Assembly: GCF_000353285.1 (NCBI RefSeq)
Contig: NZ_KB731324.1
Location: 2,436,577 to 2,500,576 of the forward strand
Length of the DNA: 64,000 nt
DNA from: Leptolyngbya boryana PCC 6306
GTDB taxonomy: Bacteria > Cyanobacteriota > Cyanobacteriia > Leptolyngbyales > Leptolyngbyaceae
Reading direction: 5' to 3'
In this document: piece after piece, positions 1-9,413 of the stretch
Numbering within the stretch: the stretch's first letter is position 1
Layout of the letters: each line of letters starts with the position of its first letter
Program-made: the position numbers and the translations under genes
Notes under the pieces: model-generated
What the model saw: only the letters and a program-made list of their open reading frames with translations
Told to the model about the DNA's origin: nothing
The model's database searches: none

Positions 1-2882
1 TGGGTAAAGGCTGCCCAGTAATAAGGATCGCGATACGGCGGGTCTGTTTCGTCTATTTTACATTCAATGCTTTGAATACAACTCCGAAGATATTCTTGAG
101 CGCCGGGATCGCTTTCCGTTTTGGGGAGCAAGTCTTTGAGCCATTGGGCGAGTGCGGCATTTGAGCAGGTGCGGAGCCAGTTTTGGGCGGATCGAAGTGC
201 GATCGCGCTTTCTTGACCCGCCTGCCAAAATTGGTAGAACCGGATCATCAGATAGGCGTTTGAGGCTTCTTCGACTGTCCAAAGGGTGCTGATGATGTGT
301 GAAACTCCGGCTTGGAGAAAGGCGCTGGTTAAGCCGACGTATTCGGTATCGATCGATTGAGTCCCATTTAGTGCAGTTTCGCAGGCGGAGAGGATGACGA
401 GATGATAGTTTTTCAGATCTAAACTACTGATTTCCTTGGCTGTGAGTGTGTCTGAGTTTTTGAGTGCGAGTTCGGAGTTTTCAGGTTTGCGATCGTTATA
501 GTTGGCGTGTCCTGTGAAATGAAAGATGCCGTGATGTGTTTTGAGAGCGGATTCGACGGTTGCGCGATCGCTCTTTTCTGGTGGAATCGAGAAGGTGTTT
601 GGGGCGAACATTGCTTTCAGAATCACCGATTCGAGTTGTGCGAAAGGCATTGAATTGCCGCGGTCGGGATCTTCAACATTGAGAAGGAAAGAAGTGCGAT
701 CGCTGGATCTCGAGTTTAGATTTAAGCCAATTTGGATGCTAGGAAGATAGCTGACAGTCAGACTTTCTGAGAATAGAGCGTGAAGGGGAAAACGATGCAA
801 ATCGCGATGGGGCAGGAGAATGAGGTTTTGAATGTTTGGGAGGTGAGATTCGATCGTTTGAATTTGCAGAAGTTCTTTGAGCTTTGTCAGCTGGGTTGAT
901 AGAGCTTTGCGCCAAGAATGATCAGCTTGATTGGCTTTCTTAGTGCGATAGTCGTTGTATTGAGTGTTCCAGGATTTGATCCAGGATTGTAGTTTTTTTG
1001 CTCGATCGTAGGGGAGCGGATTTTCTAGAACGATCGGGTCTTCTGAAGTTGGGGTAAGGATAAAGGTGGTGAGGGACTCATCGCTGAAATGCCAGTAAAC
1101 GATCGCGGTTTGTGGATCGAGCAGTTGAAGTATTTCGGCATAGCTTGGGCTGATGACTTGTTCTTTCCATTCGTCGAGAATCCAAGTGAGACAGCGATTT
1201 TTGTAGCGTTCTGCGGTTTCGAGAGCGACGATAGTTTCGCCTTGAGCTAGTAGGCGATCGATAGCAATGCGGCTAAAGCTTGAGAACTTTGTTTCAAGAT
1301 TGCGCTTTTGTAATGGTGTCGATTGGGCATTAAGCAATTGCCGAAAAACTTCTAATCCTTTGATACGCCATTGATCAGCAGTTTCGGAATCGCCTAAGCC
1401 AATATAAGTTGTAATAAGGTTTTGAATGAGTTCTAAATAGAACCTCGGAAATGATTCTAACGTCTGTCTTGCAGTGTTATAAACAGTGACTGCTTGACTG
1501 TAGTAGATTTTGCTAGTTCGAATATTTTGACTGTTCTGCGCTTGGTAGAAGTAGATGTTACCTTTTCCACGCTGAAGGTTCCCCCATCCTTCAGGGTTAG
1601 CTTCCTTTAGAACGCAGGTAAGTCCTTGATCATAGTTCGAGATCGCCTCTTCGTGCCGTCCTAGATTATCAAGTGAAATGCCGCGATTGAACCAAGCTTC
1701 GTAAAGGTCAGATTTGATGTCGAGGGCTTTATCAAGGCTTGTGATCGCCTCTTCGTACCGGTCTAGAATATTGAGTGAATTGCCACGACTCGTCCAAGCT
1801 GCATAATAATCCGGGTTGATGTCGAGGGCTTTATCAAAGCTTGTGATCGCCTCTTCGTACCGTCCTAGATCATGGAGCGAAATACCGCGACTGTGCCAAG
1901 CTGCATAATAATCCGGGTTGATGTCGAGGGCTTTATCAAGGCTTGCCATCGCATCTTCGTACTGATCCAGATTATGGAGTAAAATGCCGCGATTGAACCA
2001 AGCTTCGTGAAGGTCAGATTTGATGTCGAGGGCTTTGTCAAGACTTGCCATCGCATCTTCATGCCGTCCTAGATTATCAAGTGAGATGCCGCGATTGTGC
2101 CAAGCTGCATGAGAATCCGATTCGATGTCGAGGGCTTTATCAAAGCTTGCGACCGCCTCTTCGTTCCGTCCTAGATTGTGGAGTGAAATACCGCGATTGT
2201 ACCAAGTTTGATAATCCGGGTTGATGTCGAGGGCTTTATCAAAGCTTGCGACCGCCTCTTCGTCTCGTCCTAGATTATGGAGTGAATCGCCGCGAATGAG
2301 CCAAGCTGTATGATAATCCGGCTTGATGTCGAGTACTTTATCAAAGCTTGCGATTGCATCTTCGTATCGTCCTAGATGATCGAATGCAATGCCACGAATG
2401 ATCCAAATTTCGGGAAGATCCGGTTTAGTGTTGAGCACTTTGTCATAGCTTGAGATCGCACCCTCAAAATCCCCTGCACGGTAACACTCATTTCCTCGGT
2501 TCCACCAAGCCTCCGCTTCATCTTTCGGAGCCTGAGGACACTCTCGCTCCAACCGACCCCCAATCAATCCTGCGACTCGGCACAATTCACCTTCATCCAA
2601 TCGCCCCAACCTCAACAACCGTTCTCCTAATTCCTGATGCTCTTCCCCACTCTGCAACCGTTCCCCAAACCCACGCAACCATTCTGCCAACGCCTCCCGC
2701 GTCACCCCTCGCAGTTCCAAAAATCCCCGAATCCATCCCCGACTAAACTCCGATCGCCGTTCCACCTCATCCAGCAAGGCAAACAACACCATTTCATAGT
2801 CAACCGAGGAACTTTGAGACGGAGAATGTTCGACTTCAGCCTTAGAACAATCGCCACTCTTGCGCCAGAAATTCCGAAACAT
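1..2882 (-). CDS. CHAT-domain protease with TPR repeats (3' end cut by window edge)
   Basis: The minus frame is open from ATG at 2882 (an in-frame TGA lies directly upstream) to the window edge, about 960 residues, with only a few residues missing. Residues 1-115 form a leucine/arginine-rich cyanobacterial N-terminal region. Residues about 118-430 are TPRs of about 33-34 residues with the pattern AW.NRG.SL..LGR.EEAI.S.DKAL. After a helical linker, the CHAT caspase-like domain (about 640-960) shows PHRDLHRFPLH, the catalytic His in HFTGH (H792) and the catalytic Cys in LSACET (C834), followed by the STLW segment and the terminal PYYWAAF motif. CHAT proteases are usually held by TPRs and act on partner proteins in stress, cell-death or defence circuits; the target here is unknown. 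It stands alone and is divergent from the Rpn-like gene. The reading frame was checked at several points and shows no frameshift. Confidence 0.85.
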   Translation of the reverse strand, partial: MFRNFWRKSGDCSKAEVEHSPSQSSSVDYEMVLFALLDEVERRSEFSRGWIRGFLELRGVTREALAEWLRGFGERLQSGEEHQELGERLLRLGRLDEGELCRVAGLIGGRLERECPQAPKDEAEAWWNRGNECYRAGDFEGAISSYDKVLNTKPDLPEIWIIRGIAFDHLGRYEDAIASFDKVLDIKPDYHTAWLIRGDSLHNLGRDEEAVASFDKALDINPDYQTWYNRGISLHNLGRNEEAVASFDKALDIESDSHAAWHNRGISLDNLGRHEDAMASLDKALDIKSDLHEAWFNRGILLHNLDQYEDAMASLDKALDINPDYYAAWHSRGISLHDLGRYEEAITSFDKALDINPDYYAAWTSRGNSLNILDRYEEAITSLDKALDIKSDLYEAWFNRGISLDNLGRHEEAISNYDQGLTCVLKEANPEGWGNLQRGKGNIYFYQAQNSQNIRTSKIYYSQAVTVYNTARQTLESFPRFYLELIQNLITTYIGLGDSETADQWRIKGLEVFRQLLNAQSTPLQKRNLETKFSSFSRIAIDRLLAQGETIVALETAERYKNRCLTWILDEWKEQVISPSYAEILQLLDPQTAIVYWHFSDESLTTFILTPTSEDPIVLENPLPYDRAKKLQSWIKSWNTQYNDYRTKKANQADHSWRKALSTQLTKLKELLQIQTIESHLPNIQNLILLPHRDLHRFPLHALFSESLTVSYLPSIQIGLNLNSRSSDRTSFLLNVEDPDRGNSMPFAQLESVILKAMFAPNTFSIPPEKSDRATVESALKTHHGIFHFTGHANYNDRKPENSELALKNSDTLTAKEISSLDLKNYHLVILSACETALNGTQSIDTEYVGLTSAFLQAGVSHIISTLWTVEEASNAYLMIRFYQFWQAGQESAIALRSAQNWLRTCSNAALAQWLKDLLPKTESDPGAQEYLRSCIQSIECKIDETDPPYRDPYYWAAFT

Positions 2883-3026
2883 CGATCAGAGCCTTGAAAC
2901 AATCAGATTTATTCTACAAAGCGAAAAGTAGAGATTGGGGAACTCTAGCGATCGCTTTTATCCTTTGCTGTGATGGATACACGATCGCGAACCTGATACA
3001 CTACACAAAGATTTTGATACATATGT

Positions 3027-3872
3027 ATGAGCTTCGACAATCTTTGTAAGCTGCTAGCGGAAAAGCACCCGGAGCGATTTGCAGCTTGGTTACTCGGCGA
3101 AGAAGTGACAAGCACGATCGAAGTTCTCAAAACCGAACTGAGCATCGAACCCATTCGAGCAGACTCGGTGACATTTCTGAAAACGAGCGATCGCATTCTT
3201 CATCTAGAGTTCCAGACTATTTGGACATCTGATCCGCCCATCCCTTTTCGGTTACTAGATTACTGGGTGCGGCTGTATCGGTTGTATCGATCCTCCATTA
3301 CTCAAATCGTGATTGTGCTGTTGCCGCCGAGTGAAGGAATGACGATCGAGAATTTCTTTGAAGAGGAATCAACTCGCCATGAATTTCAAGTTATAAAAAT
3401 GTGGGAGCAAGACCCAGACCCATTTCTACACGATCCAGTTCTGCTGCCTTTTGCTGCCCTGACTCGAACTCAAAATCCAGATCAACTGCTCGATCGTATT
3501 GTCCAACAAGTTGCAGAAATTCCTGAAACCGAGGAACGGCGAGAGGTTTCGTCGTATGTGCAGCTTATGGCAGGTCTAAAGTACGATAAAGATAGAATCC
3601 ACCGCCTATTTCGGGAGGACATGATGCGAGAATCCGTAATCTATCAAGAAATCCTTCAAGAAGGAGAAGAACGAGGACTCACACAAGGACTTTTACAAGG
3701 GCAACGATCGCTGATTCTCCGTATGCTGGAGCAAAAAATCGGGTCACTCTCGCAACAAGAACGTGATCGCATTTCCACACTCAACTTAGAGCAACTTGGA
3801 AACTTAGCGATCGCGCTTCTAAACTTCTCTTCTCAAACCGATTTAGAAGTTTGGCTAGCAGAGCAAAATTAG
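3027..3872 (+). CDS. Rpn/PD-(D/E)XK nuclease-like protein with C-terminal DUF4351
   Basis: The 281-residue protein belongs to the large cyanobacterial family of Rpn-type (recombination-promoting nuclease/putative transposase) proteins. The N-terminal half carries ERFAAWLLG and the nuclease-core strand RILHLEFQT, where the E-x-Q pair fits the PD-(D/E)XK site. The C-terminal 55 residues (LILRMLEQKIG... to EVWL) match the helical DUF4351 tail. These proteins occur in many copies per cyanobacterial genome and their exact role is not settled. It lies divergent from the CHAT gene with a 144-bp shared upstream region, and its stop overlaps the end of the convergent permease gene by 4 bp. Length is typical. 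Confidence 0.8.
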   Translation: MSFDNLCKLLAEKHPERFAAWLLGEEVTSTIEVLKTELSIEPIRADSVTFLKTSDRILHLEFQTIWTSDPPIPFRLLDYWVRLYRLYRSSITQIVIVLLPPSEGMTIENFFEEESTRHEFQVIKMWEQDPDPFLHDPVLLPFAALTRTQNPDQLLDRIVQQVAEIPETEERREVSSYVQLMAGLKYDKDRIHRLFREDMMRESVIYQEILQEGEERGLTQGLLQGQRSLILRMLEQKIGSLSQQERDRISTLNLEQLGNLAIALLNFSSQTDLEVWLAEQN

Positions 3873-5176
3873 GTCAACTGCTTCTTCTTCAAAGTATTCT
3901 GAAGCAAAATCAGCAATGCGCCAACTGTGATAAAGCCCAATGCGAAAATATGGCTCTTTTGCTGTGCATAGGCAATGAGCAAAAGATTGAGTAAAACCGC
4001 GATTGCAGGAACGATCAGCGGAACCTGAAACCCAGAAATGATAGGCTCTCGGCGCTTAATCACTAGCAGAGAAAGATTGGTCAGAACAAACATAATGAGA
4101 ATCAGCGTTGCGGTTGTTCCTGCTAGCAGTTCTCGTGTGCCAGCTAGAGCAATCACAATCACGATCGCTAAAATCACCAAAATTGCTCGATAAGGTGTTG
4201 CTCGTTCAGGATGTAATTTACCTGCCCAGGTCGGAATTAAGCCCTCGCGAGCCATCCCAAAAACTAATCGCGACGCAGTCACAAAGTTCAGCAATGCTGT
4301 ATTCATCACAGCAAACAGAGGAATGAATGTGAAAATCAACTTCGGGAAACTTGGCTGAGCGCGAGTGACGACATCAAGCAAAGGCGCTTTTGAGCCAGCT
4401 AAATCTGTAGGACTCAGCACATTCACAGCCAGCCAAGCGATCGCGATATAAATGACTCCCGCGATCGCCAAGGACAAAACAATTGCTCTTGGCACATTCC
4501 GCTCAGGATTTTTGACCTCTTCAGCGACATTCACAATGTCCTCAAAGCCAATGAACGCATAGAACGCGATCGACGCTCCTCCGATAATTCCTGTCCAGCC
4601 TGTTTCAGGTTGAATCGCCACAACTGGAGCCGTTGTTGCTGCACCTCCGAATATATAAATGCTGGCAAGTAGAATCACGATCAAGAGTCCTGAAGTCTCG
4701 ATCGCGGTACACACCAAGTTCAGTAACGAGGACTCTTTCATGCCTCGAAAATTGACATAGCCCAGTGCTGCAAACAGAAGAATGACCAGAAACCACTCGG
4801 GCAATACCGGGATCGAAGCCATCAGATAGCCAGCAAATGCCTTGGAAATCGTTGCCATTGAGACAATGCAGGTACAAAACATGACCCAGCCAACTAATGT
4901 CGAAAGCCAGTCAATCCGAAAAGCTTGCTGGACAAAATGCGCGACCCCTCCACACTTTGGCAATCGCCCTCCTAACTCGGCATAGCTCAAAGCCGTAAAA
5001 GCAGCAACGACGAGGGCAATGATAAATGAAACCCAAACCAGTGAAGCCGAAGGTTTCGTGATATCTCCAATCACGGCGTAAATTCCCGCCCCCAAGATGT
5101 CACCGACTCCATATATCACCAAGGCAGGTAGCCCAAACACTCGTTTGAGTGAGGTCGATTCTTCATTCGTTTCCAT
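3869..5176 (-). CDS. APC-family amino acid permease
   Basis: The 435-residue inner-membrane protein has about 12 hydrophobic segments. It begins with the APC signature region (LPALVIYGVGDILGAGIY), followed by the conserved FTALSYAELGGRLPKCGG region and the FIGFEDIVNVAEEVKNPERN loop, all typical of amino acid/polyamine/organocation transporters of the YhdG/CAT type. It most likely takes up amino acids by cation symport; the substrate cannot be read from the sequence. The gene is monocistronic, convergent with the Rpn-like gene (4-bp overlap), and has about 180 bp of upstream sequence with no other gene. Start chosen at the ATG before ETNEEST, as the hydrophobic core begins 12 residues later. 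Confidence 0.9.
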   Translation of the reverse strand: METNEESTSLKRVFGLPALVIYGVGDILGAGIYAVIGDITKPSASLVWVSFIIALVVAAFTALSYAELGGRLPKCGGVAHFVQQAFRIDWLSTLVGWVMFCTCIVSMATISKAFAGYLMASIPVLPEWFLVILLFAALGYVNFRGMKESSLLNLVCTAIETSGLLIVILLASIYIFGGAATTAPVVAIQPETGWTGIIGGASIAFYAFIGFEDIVNVAEEVKNPERNVPRAIVLSLAIAGVIYIAIAWLAVNVLSPTDLAGSKAPLLDVVTRAQPSFPKLIFTFIPLFAVMNTALLNFVTASRLVFGMAREGLIPTWAGKLHPERATPYRAILVILAIVIVIALAGTRELLAGTTATLILIMFVLTNLSLLVIKRREPIISGFQVPLIVPAIAVLLNLLLIAYAQQKSHIFALGFITVGALLILLQNTLKKKQLT

Positions 5177-5358
5177 GTCAACTTTTTTACCTCTAACAAG
5201 GGTGGAAATCTATCACTTTCGCGATCGCTCACGGTCTAGCTTAAGGTTTACACGTTGCGATTGTCTCGCGGTATGCAATGATTGCAACACTCGAACATGT
5301 TTAGGAAATGAAGCTTATAGAAGCGATCGAGTTCTTGCAAGAGTGCAAGCTGATTAGC

Positions 5359-5880
5359 TTATTTCAAATCCAATAATCCTTCTTCTTTCAGCTTCGGATT
5401 AAATCGAATCTCAGCTTGAACGTTGCGCGCTTTGAGTTGCGTCATGATCTCCGACTCCACGCGGCGGGCAACGTTTTTTAATGCTTTCATTTGAGAGAGT
5501 TCATCGATCGCGCTTTCAAAGGTCGATCGCTCTTGAGCAGTCATGAATTCTTTTACCTGAATCGGCTGTGTCCACTGTGATTCATCGCTGAGTGGTGAAC
5601 CATTTTCTTCAATCCAAGCGGCGCGAGTCGTTTCTAAAATTGTGCGATTTGGTCGATCGATTAAACTGACTTTCACCCAATAGCACTCCCGTGGACACCT
5701 CACCAAATGCTGTCTCAGGCTTAAAAAGACATCTCGCGAGAACCCAACAAATTTCAGGTTTTTCTCTTGATCAAAAATTGCATAGATGCCGATTTTGCCT
5801 TGAAACTGTTCTAGCAATTGACCAGCTTGATCAACGTAGGGAAGAAACTCTAACTCTGACAGCGATGGAATTTCGGACAT
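5359..5880 (-). CDS. GIY-YIG nuclease family protein
   Basis: A 173-residue protein. The start is placed at the ATG at 5880 (MSEIPSLSEL), because an upstream ATG at 6066 would run into the GH116 gene on the other strand. Residues about 30-90 contain GKIGIYAIFD (a GIY-like first strand), KNLKFVGFSRDV (in place of YIG..K/R) and RTILETTRAAWIEENG, consistent with a GIY-YIG fold. The second tyrosine motif is degenerate, so nuclease activity is uncertain. The C-terminal half is charged and ends with NPKLKEEGLLDLK. It is divergent from the GH116 gene with 65 bp between start codons, so the two promoters must overlap. Confidence 0.7.
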   Translation of the reverse strand: MSEIPSLSELEFLPYVDQAGQLLEQFQGKIGIYAIFDQEKNLKFVGFSRDVFLSLRQHLVRCPRECYWVKVSLIDRPNRTILETTRAAWIEENGSPLSDESQWTQPIQVKEFMTAQERSTFESAIDELSQMKALKNVARRVESEIMTQLKARNVQAEIRFNPKLKEEGLLDLK

Positions 5881-5945
5881 TGGATTCACAGGGCGAAGTT
5901 GCTCGATCGTAGTATATTGAGCATTGCCGATCGCCAAATTTAACA

Positions 5946-8300
5946 ATGACTCAATCTTCTCAGATCCCGAATTGCGCTTGGAAGCGTCCGATTGGAAAAG
6001 GATGGGAAAAGCCCTACACCGTACGCTATCCGAGCAATTTGGATGATGGGGCTTGGCATGGTGCACCGTTGGGAGGATTCGGAGCGGGATGTATTGGGCG
6101 ATCGTCGAAAGGAGATTTTAATCTTTGGCATATTGATGGCGGAGAACATGTGTTTGAGTCGATGCCAGCATGTCAATTTAGCGTGTTTGAACAGGTCGGA
6201 GAAACCGTTCAGGCTTATCAGTTGACCACGGATCAGAGTGTAGAAAATTCATATCCTGAAAATGGTGGAACTTATTCAGCTTTGTATCCGCGGAGCTGGT
6301 TCCAGTACGAGAATGTGTTTCAAGCGCAGCTAACGTGTGAACAGTTCTCACCGATCATTGCTCAGAACTATCAAGAAACGAGCTATCCGGTTGCTGTCTT
6401 TCAATGGACAGCACACAATCCAACGGATCAGCCGATCACGCTCAGTATTATGCTGACCTGGCAGAATATGGTCGGTTGGTTTACCAATGCATTGAAATCA
6501 CCGGAAATTCGCCTCAGAGATGATGGTAGCCCCGTGTATGAATATCAGCCTCGAATGCGGGAAAGCGCGGGGAATTTCAATCAGCTAACGGGTAACGAGA
6601 ATCAATTAGCGATCGTTATGTCTCGCGCTTTCGATCAACCGACTGAAGGCGACGGACAATGGGCGATCGCAACGAATCTCAATCCTTATCTGTGGGAAGT
6701 CTTTTACGATACTCGCTGGCTTGAACATTCAGAGCTTTGGCAAAGCTTCTCGCAAGATGGATCGCTTCGGGATCGAGATGACGAAACCCTTTCAAACGGA
6801 GAAACGCTCGGCAGTGCGATCGCAGTTCGCTTTACTTTGAAACCTGGTCAAACTCTACAAATTCCCTTTGTTCTCAGTTGGGATTTTCCAGTCACCGAAT
6901 TTGCTCAAGGAATTGAGTATTTCCGACGCTACACCGATTTCTTCGGTCGCAGTGGGAAGAATGCTTGGTCGATCGCTCGAACGGCTTTGAAGCATCTAAA
7001 ATCATGGCAAGAAAAGATCCAAGCTTGGCAGCAACCGATTCTTGATCGAGCCGATCTCCCTGATTGGTTCAAAATGGCATTGTTCAACGAACTCTATGAT
7101 CTGACTCAAGGTGGAACATTGTGGAGTGCTGCGGACGAGCGCGATCCCGTTGGACAGTTTGCTGTACTCGAGTGCATTGATTATCGCTGGTATGAGAGCT
7201 TAGATGTTCGGCTGTATGGCTCGTTTGGATTGCTCATGCTTTGGGAGAAGTTAGAGAAATCCGTCATGCTAGCTTTCGCGAGAGCCATTCCAGCACAAGA
7301 CGATCGCACCCGCGTGATTGGTTACTATTACACGATCGGTTCCGAGAGTCCGATGGCACTGCGCAAAGTAAAAGGCGCAACTCCACACGATTTGGGCGCA
7401 CCGAATGAGCATGTGTGGGAGAAAACGAACTATACCGCTTATCAAGATTGCAACTTGTGGAAAGATTTAGGCTCGGACTTTGTGCTGCAAGTGTATCGAG
7501 ATTACTTACTCACTGGCGCAACCGATGTCGAATTTTTAGCAGAATGCTGGGATGCGATCTCTGAAACACTTCTCTATCTCAAACAGTTCGATCTCGATAA
7601 TGATGGCATTCCTGAAAACTCTGGCGCACCCGATCAAACCTTTGATGATTGGCGATTGCAAGGAGTCAGTGCTTACTGTGGTGGTTTGTGGATTGCGGCA
7701 CTGGAAAGCGCGATCGCAATTGGCAAAATTCTCGATCGTCCGGTCGAACTCTACCAAGCATGGCTCGCTCAATCTCGTCCAATTTATCAAGAGAAACTTT
7801 GGAATGGAACTTACTACCGCTTAGATAGTGAGAGTGGCTCTGATGTTGTCATGGCCGATCAACTCTGTGGACAGTTCTATGCGAAGTTGTTAAATCTGCC
7901 GGACGTTGTGCCAACCGAATGCACCGAGTCTGCACTCAAAACGATCTACGATGCTTGCTTCGTGAAATTCAATCAAAAGATGAATGTGGAACGTGCGATC
8001 GGCGCAGCGAATGGAGTTCGACCCGATGGCTCTCCTGAAAATCCGAATGCAACCCATCCCCTTGAAGTCTGGACAGGAATTAATTTTGGCTTAGCTGCTT
8101 TCTTGATGCGAATGGGCATGAAGTCTGAAGCTTGGGCGATTACAGAATCAGTTGTCCAGCAAGTTTATGATCATGGCTTGCAGTTCAGAACCCCAGAAGC
8201 GATTACCGCCGCAGGGACATTCCGAGCCAGTCACTATTTGAGAGCAATGGCGATTTGGGCGGTTTATCTGATGTGCGATCGCAATACTCCAGCCGAATAA
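5946..8300 (+). CDS. GH116-family (GBA2-like) beta-glucosidase/glucosylceramidase
   Basis: The 784-residue protein resembles bacterial and animal non-lysosomal glucosylceramidases (glycoside hydrolase family 116). Residues 30-60 hold the conserved PLGGFGAGCIGRSSKGDF stretch opening the N-terminal beta-sandwich. The (alpha/alpha)6 catalytic domain follows, with the expected nucleophile in AVLECIDYRWYES (E409) and the acid/base Asp expected within GAPDQTFDDW (D563 or D567), then SAYCGGLWIAAL and HPLEVWTGINFGLAAF. It retains beta-glucosides with net retention in known members; the natural substrate here may be a glucosylated lipid or glucoside. No signal peptide is seen, so it is probably cytosolic. 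It is a single gene, followed by a hairpin at 8324-8365 and the convergent CsgG-like gene. Confidence 0.9.
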   Translation: MTQSSQIPNCAWKRPIGKGWEKPYTVRYPSNLDDGAWHGAPLGGFGAGCIGRSSKGDFNLWHIDGGEHVFESMPACQFSVFEQVGETVQAYQLTTDQSVENSYPENGGTYSALYPRSWFQYENVFQAQLTCEQFSPIIAQNYQETSYPVAVFQWTAHNPTDQPITLSIMLTWQNMVGWFTNALKSPEIRLRDDGSPVYEYQPRMRESAGNFNQLTGNENQLAIVMSRAFDQPTEGDGQWAIATNLNPYLWEVFYDTRWLEHSELWQSFSQDGSLRDRDDETLSNGETLGSAIAVRFTLKPGQTLQIPFVLSWDFPVTEFAQGIEYFRRYTDFFGRSGKNAWSIARTALKHLKSWQEKIQAWQQPILDRADLPDWFKMALFNELYDLTQGGTLWSAADERDPVGQFAVLECIDYRWYESLDVRLYGSFGLLMLWEKLEKSVMLAFARAIPAQDDRTRVIGYYYTIGSESPMALRKVKGATPHDLGAPNEHVWEKTNYTAYQDCNLWKDLGSDFVLQVYRDYLLTGATDVEFLAECWDAISETLLYLKQFDLDNDGIPENSGAPDQTFDDWRLQGVSAYCGGLWIAALESAIAIGKILDRPVELYQAWLAQSRPIYQEKLWNGTYYRLDSESGSDVVMADQLCGQFYAKLLNLPDVVPTECTESALKTIYDACFVKFNQKMNVERAIGAANGVRPDGSPENPNATHPLEVWTGINFGLAAFLMRMGMKSEAWAITESVVQQVYDHGLQFRTPEAITAAGTFRASHYLRAMAIWAVYLMCDRNTPAE

Positions 8301-8323
8301 TTCACCGCATGAGGTTTGCAAGT

Positions 8324-8365
8324 GGGAGATGGGGAGAATCTAGGCTCAGATTATTCCCTATCTCC
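8324..8365. terminator. Hairpin between convergent genes, no T-run
   Basis: The arms GGGAGATGGGGAGAATCT and AGATTATTCCCTATCTCC pair imperfectly (G-T wobble, one bulge) around a 6-nt loop. It lies between the GH116 gene and the CsgG-like gene, whose 3' ends face each other. There is no strong T-tract, so it may be a weak terminator or an mRNA 3'-end stabiliser. Confidence 0.45.
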
Positions 8366-8406
8366 TCAATTCCTTGATCTCAAAGAGATCGATGCTTTTA
8401 TCTCAT

Positions 8407-9192
8407 CTATTCATCCAAATCCAAAACGCCTCGCGTTCTTTCCCGACGATTTTGATCTTTCGCCTCATATTTCGCAATGCAAGAACCTTTCTCAACCATT
8501 ACGCAACTTAAATAATCTGTTGCTTCGATCAAGGCAGCACGCAGTGCTTTCCCAACCGGCGCACGTTTTGCCTGGGAGCGATCGCCACCCAAACTCACGC
8601 CACCAATACTCACACCCAAATCGCCCCCTCCCGCTTCTGAAGTTGCGCGACCTTCAATGGTTCGAGAATGGACAACTTCGCCTGTTGTCGAATCTACAAC
8701 CCGCAGATCAACTGCAATGTAAGCTTGTTGCTTTTCTTGGCGTGCTCCTCCGCCTAATCGGATGCCACCAATATTAATTCCGCCGACTCTGCCCCCGGTC
8801 GATTCTTCAGCAACTCCTTCTTCATAAGAAGTCACTTGACCGACGACAATATACTGCGATCCCGTCAACTGTCCTCTCTTGGCTTCAGTCCCTCGACGGA
8901 CTAATCCAAGCTCTGCTAATTCCTGCTCTGAAAGAACGGCTCCAAGTTTCTGACGCTCAACAACCGTAAACTTTCCAGTCGAACTTAATTCATTACTGAG
9001 TGCGTCAGCTAGCTCACGAGCTGTCGAACCGCGCCACCACCACCAATTTGTCTCATTCTTAAACTCTGGAACAGAGATGGTTAGTTTGGATTGCGCGAAT
9101 GCTGCGGTTCCAGCGCTGAGACTGAAACCCAAGGCGACGATCGTTGCGGCAGCATTCAGACTGAGTGCTCGAAAGTTAGGTGAAATTTTCAT
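8407..9192 (-). CDS. CsgG/HfaB-family secreted protein
   Basis: The 261-residue protein has a signal peptide at residues 1-34 (cleavage near AFAQ). It is followed by TISVPEFKNET, a run of four tryptophans, and RGSTARELADALSNELSSTGKF, VVERQKLGAVLSEQELAELGLV and GSQYIVVGQVTSYEEG. This order is the CsgG/curli-assembly and LpoB-like fold found in many secreted cyanobacterial proteins. Two glycine-rich GGINIGGIRLGGG-type segments (about 135-150 and 195-210) are unusual inserts. No lipobox Cys is seen at the cleavage site, so it is probably soluble periplasmic rather than a lipoprotein. Its function is unknown; a role in envelope assembly is an inference from the family. It is monocistronic. Confidence 0.75.
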   Translation of the reverse strand: MKISPNFRALSLNAAATIVALGFSLSAGTAAFAQSKLTISVPEFKNETNWWWWRGSTARELADALSNELSSTGKFTVVERQKLGAVLSEQELAELGLVRRGTEAKRGQLTGSQYIVVGQVTSYEEGVAEESTGGRVGGINIGGIRLGGGARQEKQQAYIAVDLRVVDSTTGEVVHSRTIEGRATSEAGGGDLGVSIGGVSLGGDRSQAKRAPVGKALRAALIEATDYLSCVMVEKGSCIAKYEAKDQNRRERTRGVLDLDE

Positions 9193-9365
9193 AAGTGTGA
9201 TTCATCCGAGTGATATGAGAGTTGTAGATGATCACCTTGATGAAATAAAACATAGTGCTCTATGCAACAGCATATCATTACACTCTACCTAGAATTATGT
9301 CGATACCGTGTAGATTTTGCTCGTTGACTGATTCTTCGACTAATGGCGTCGATCGTGATTTCCAT

Positions 9366-9404
9366 AAAAAAACCGCCCCTCAACCAAAGAGGAGCGGTTT
9401 TAAT
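9366..9404 (-). terminator. Rho-independent terminator after infB
   Basis: On the minus strand a stem CCGCTCCTC / GAGGGGCGG with a 6-nt loop (arms at 9388-9396 and 9373-9381) is followed by a run of seven T. It lies just after the infB stop codon (9414) and fits an intrinsic terminator for the rimP-nusA-ylxR-infB operon. Confidence 0.9.
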
Positions 9405-9413
9405 TGAATCAAA

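Noticed and set aside
541-750. Plus-strand ORF inside the CHAT gene
   Set aside because: It is antisense to the protease domain with no family resemblance or ribosome-binding site.
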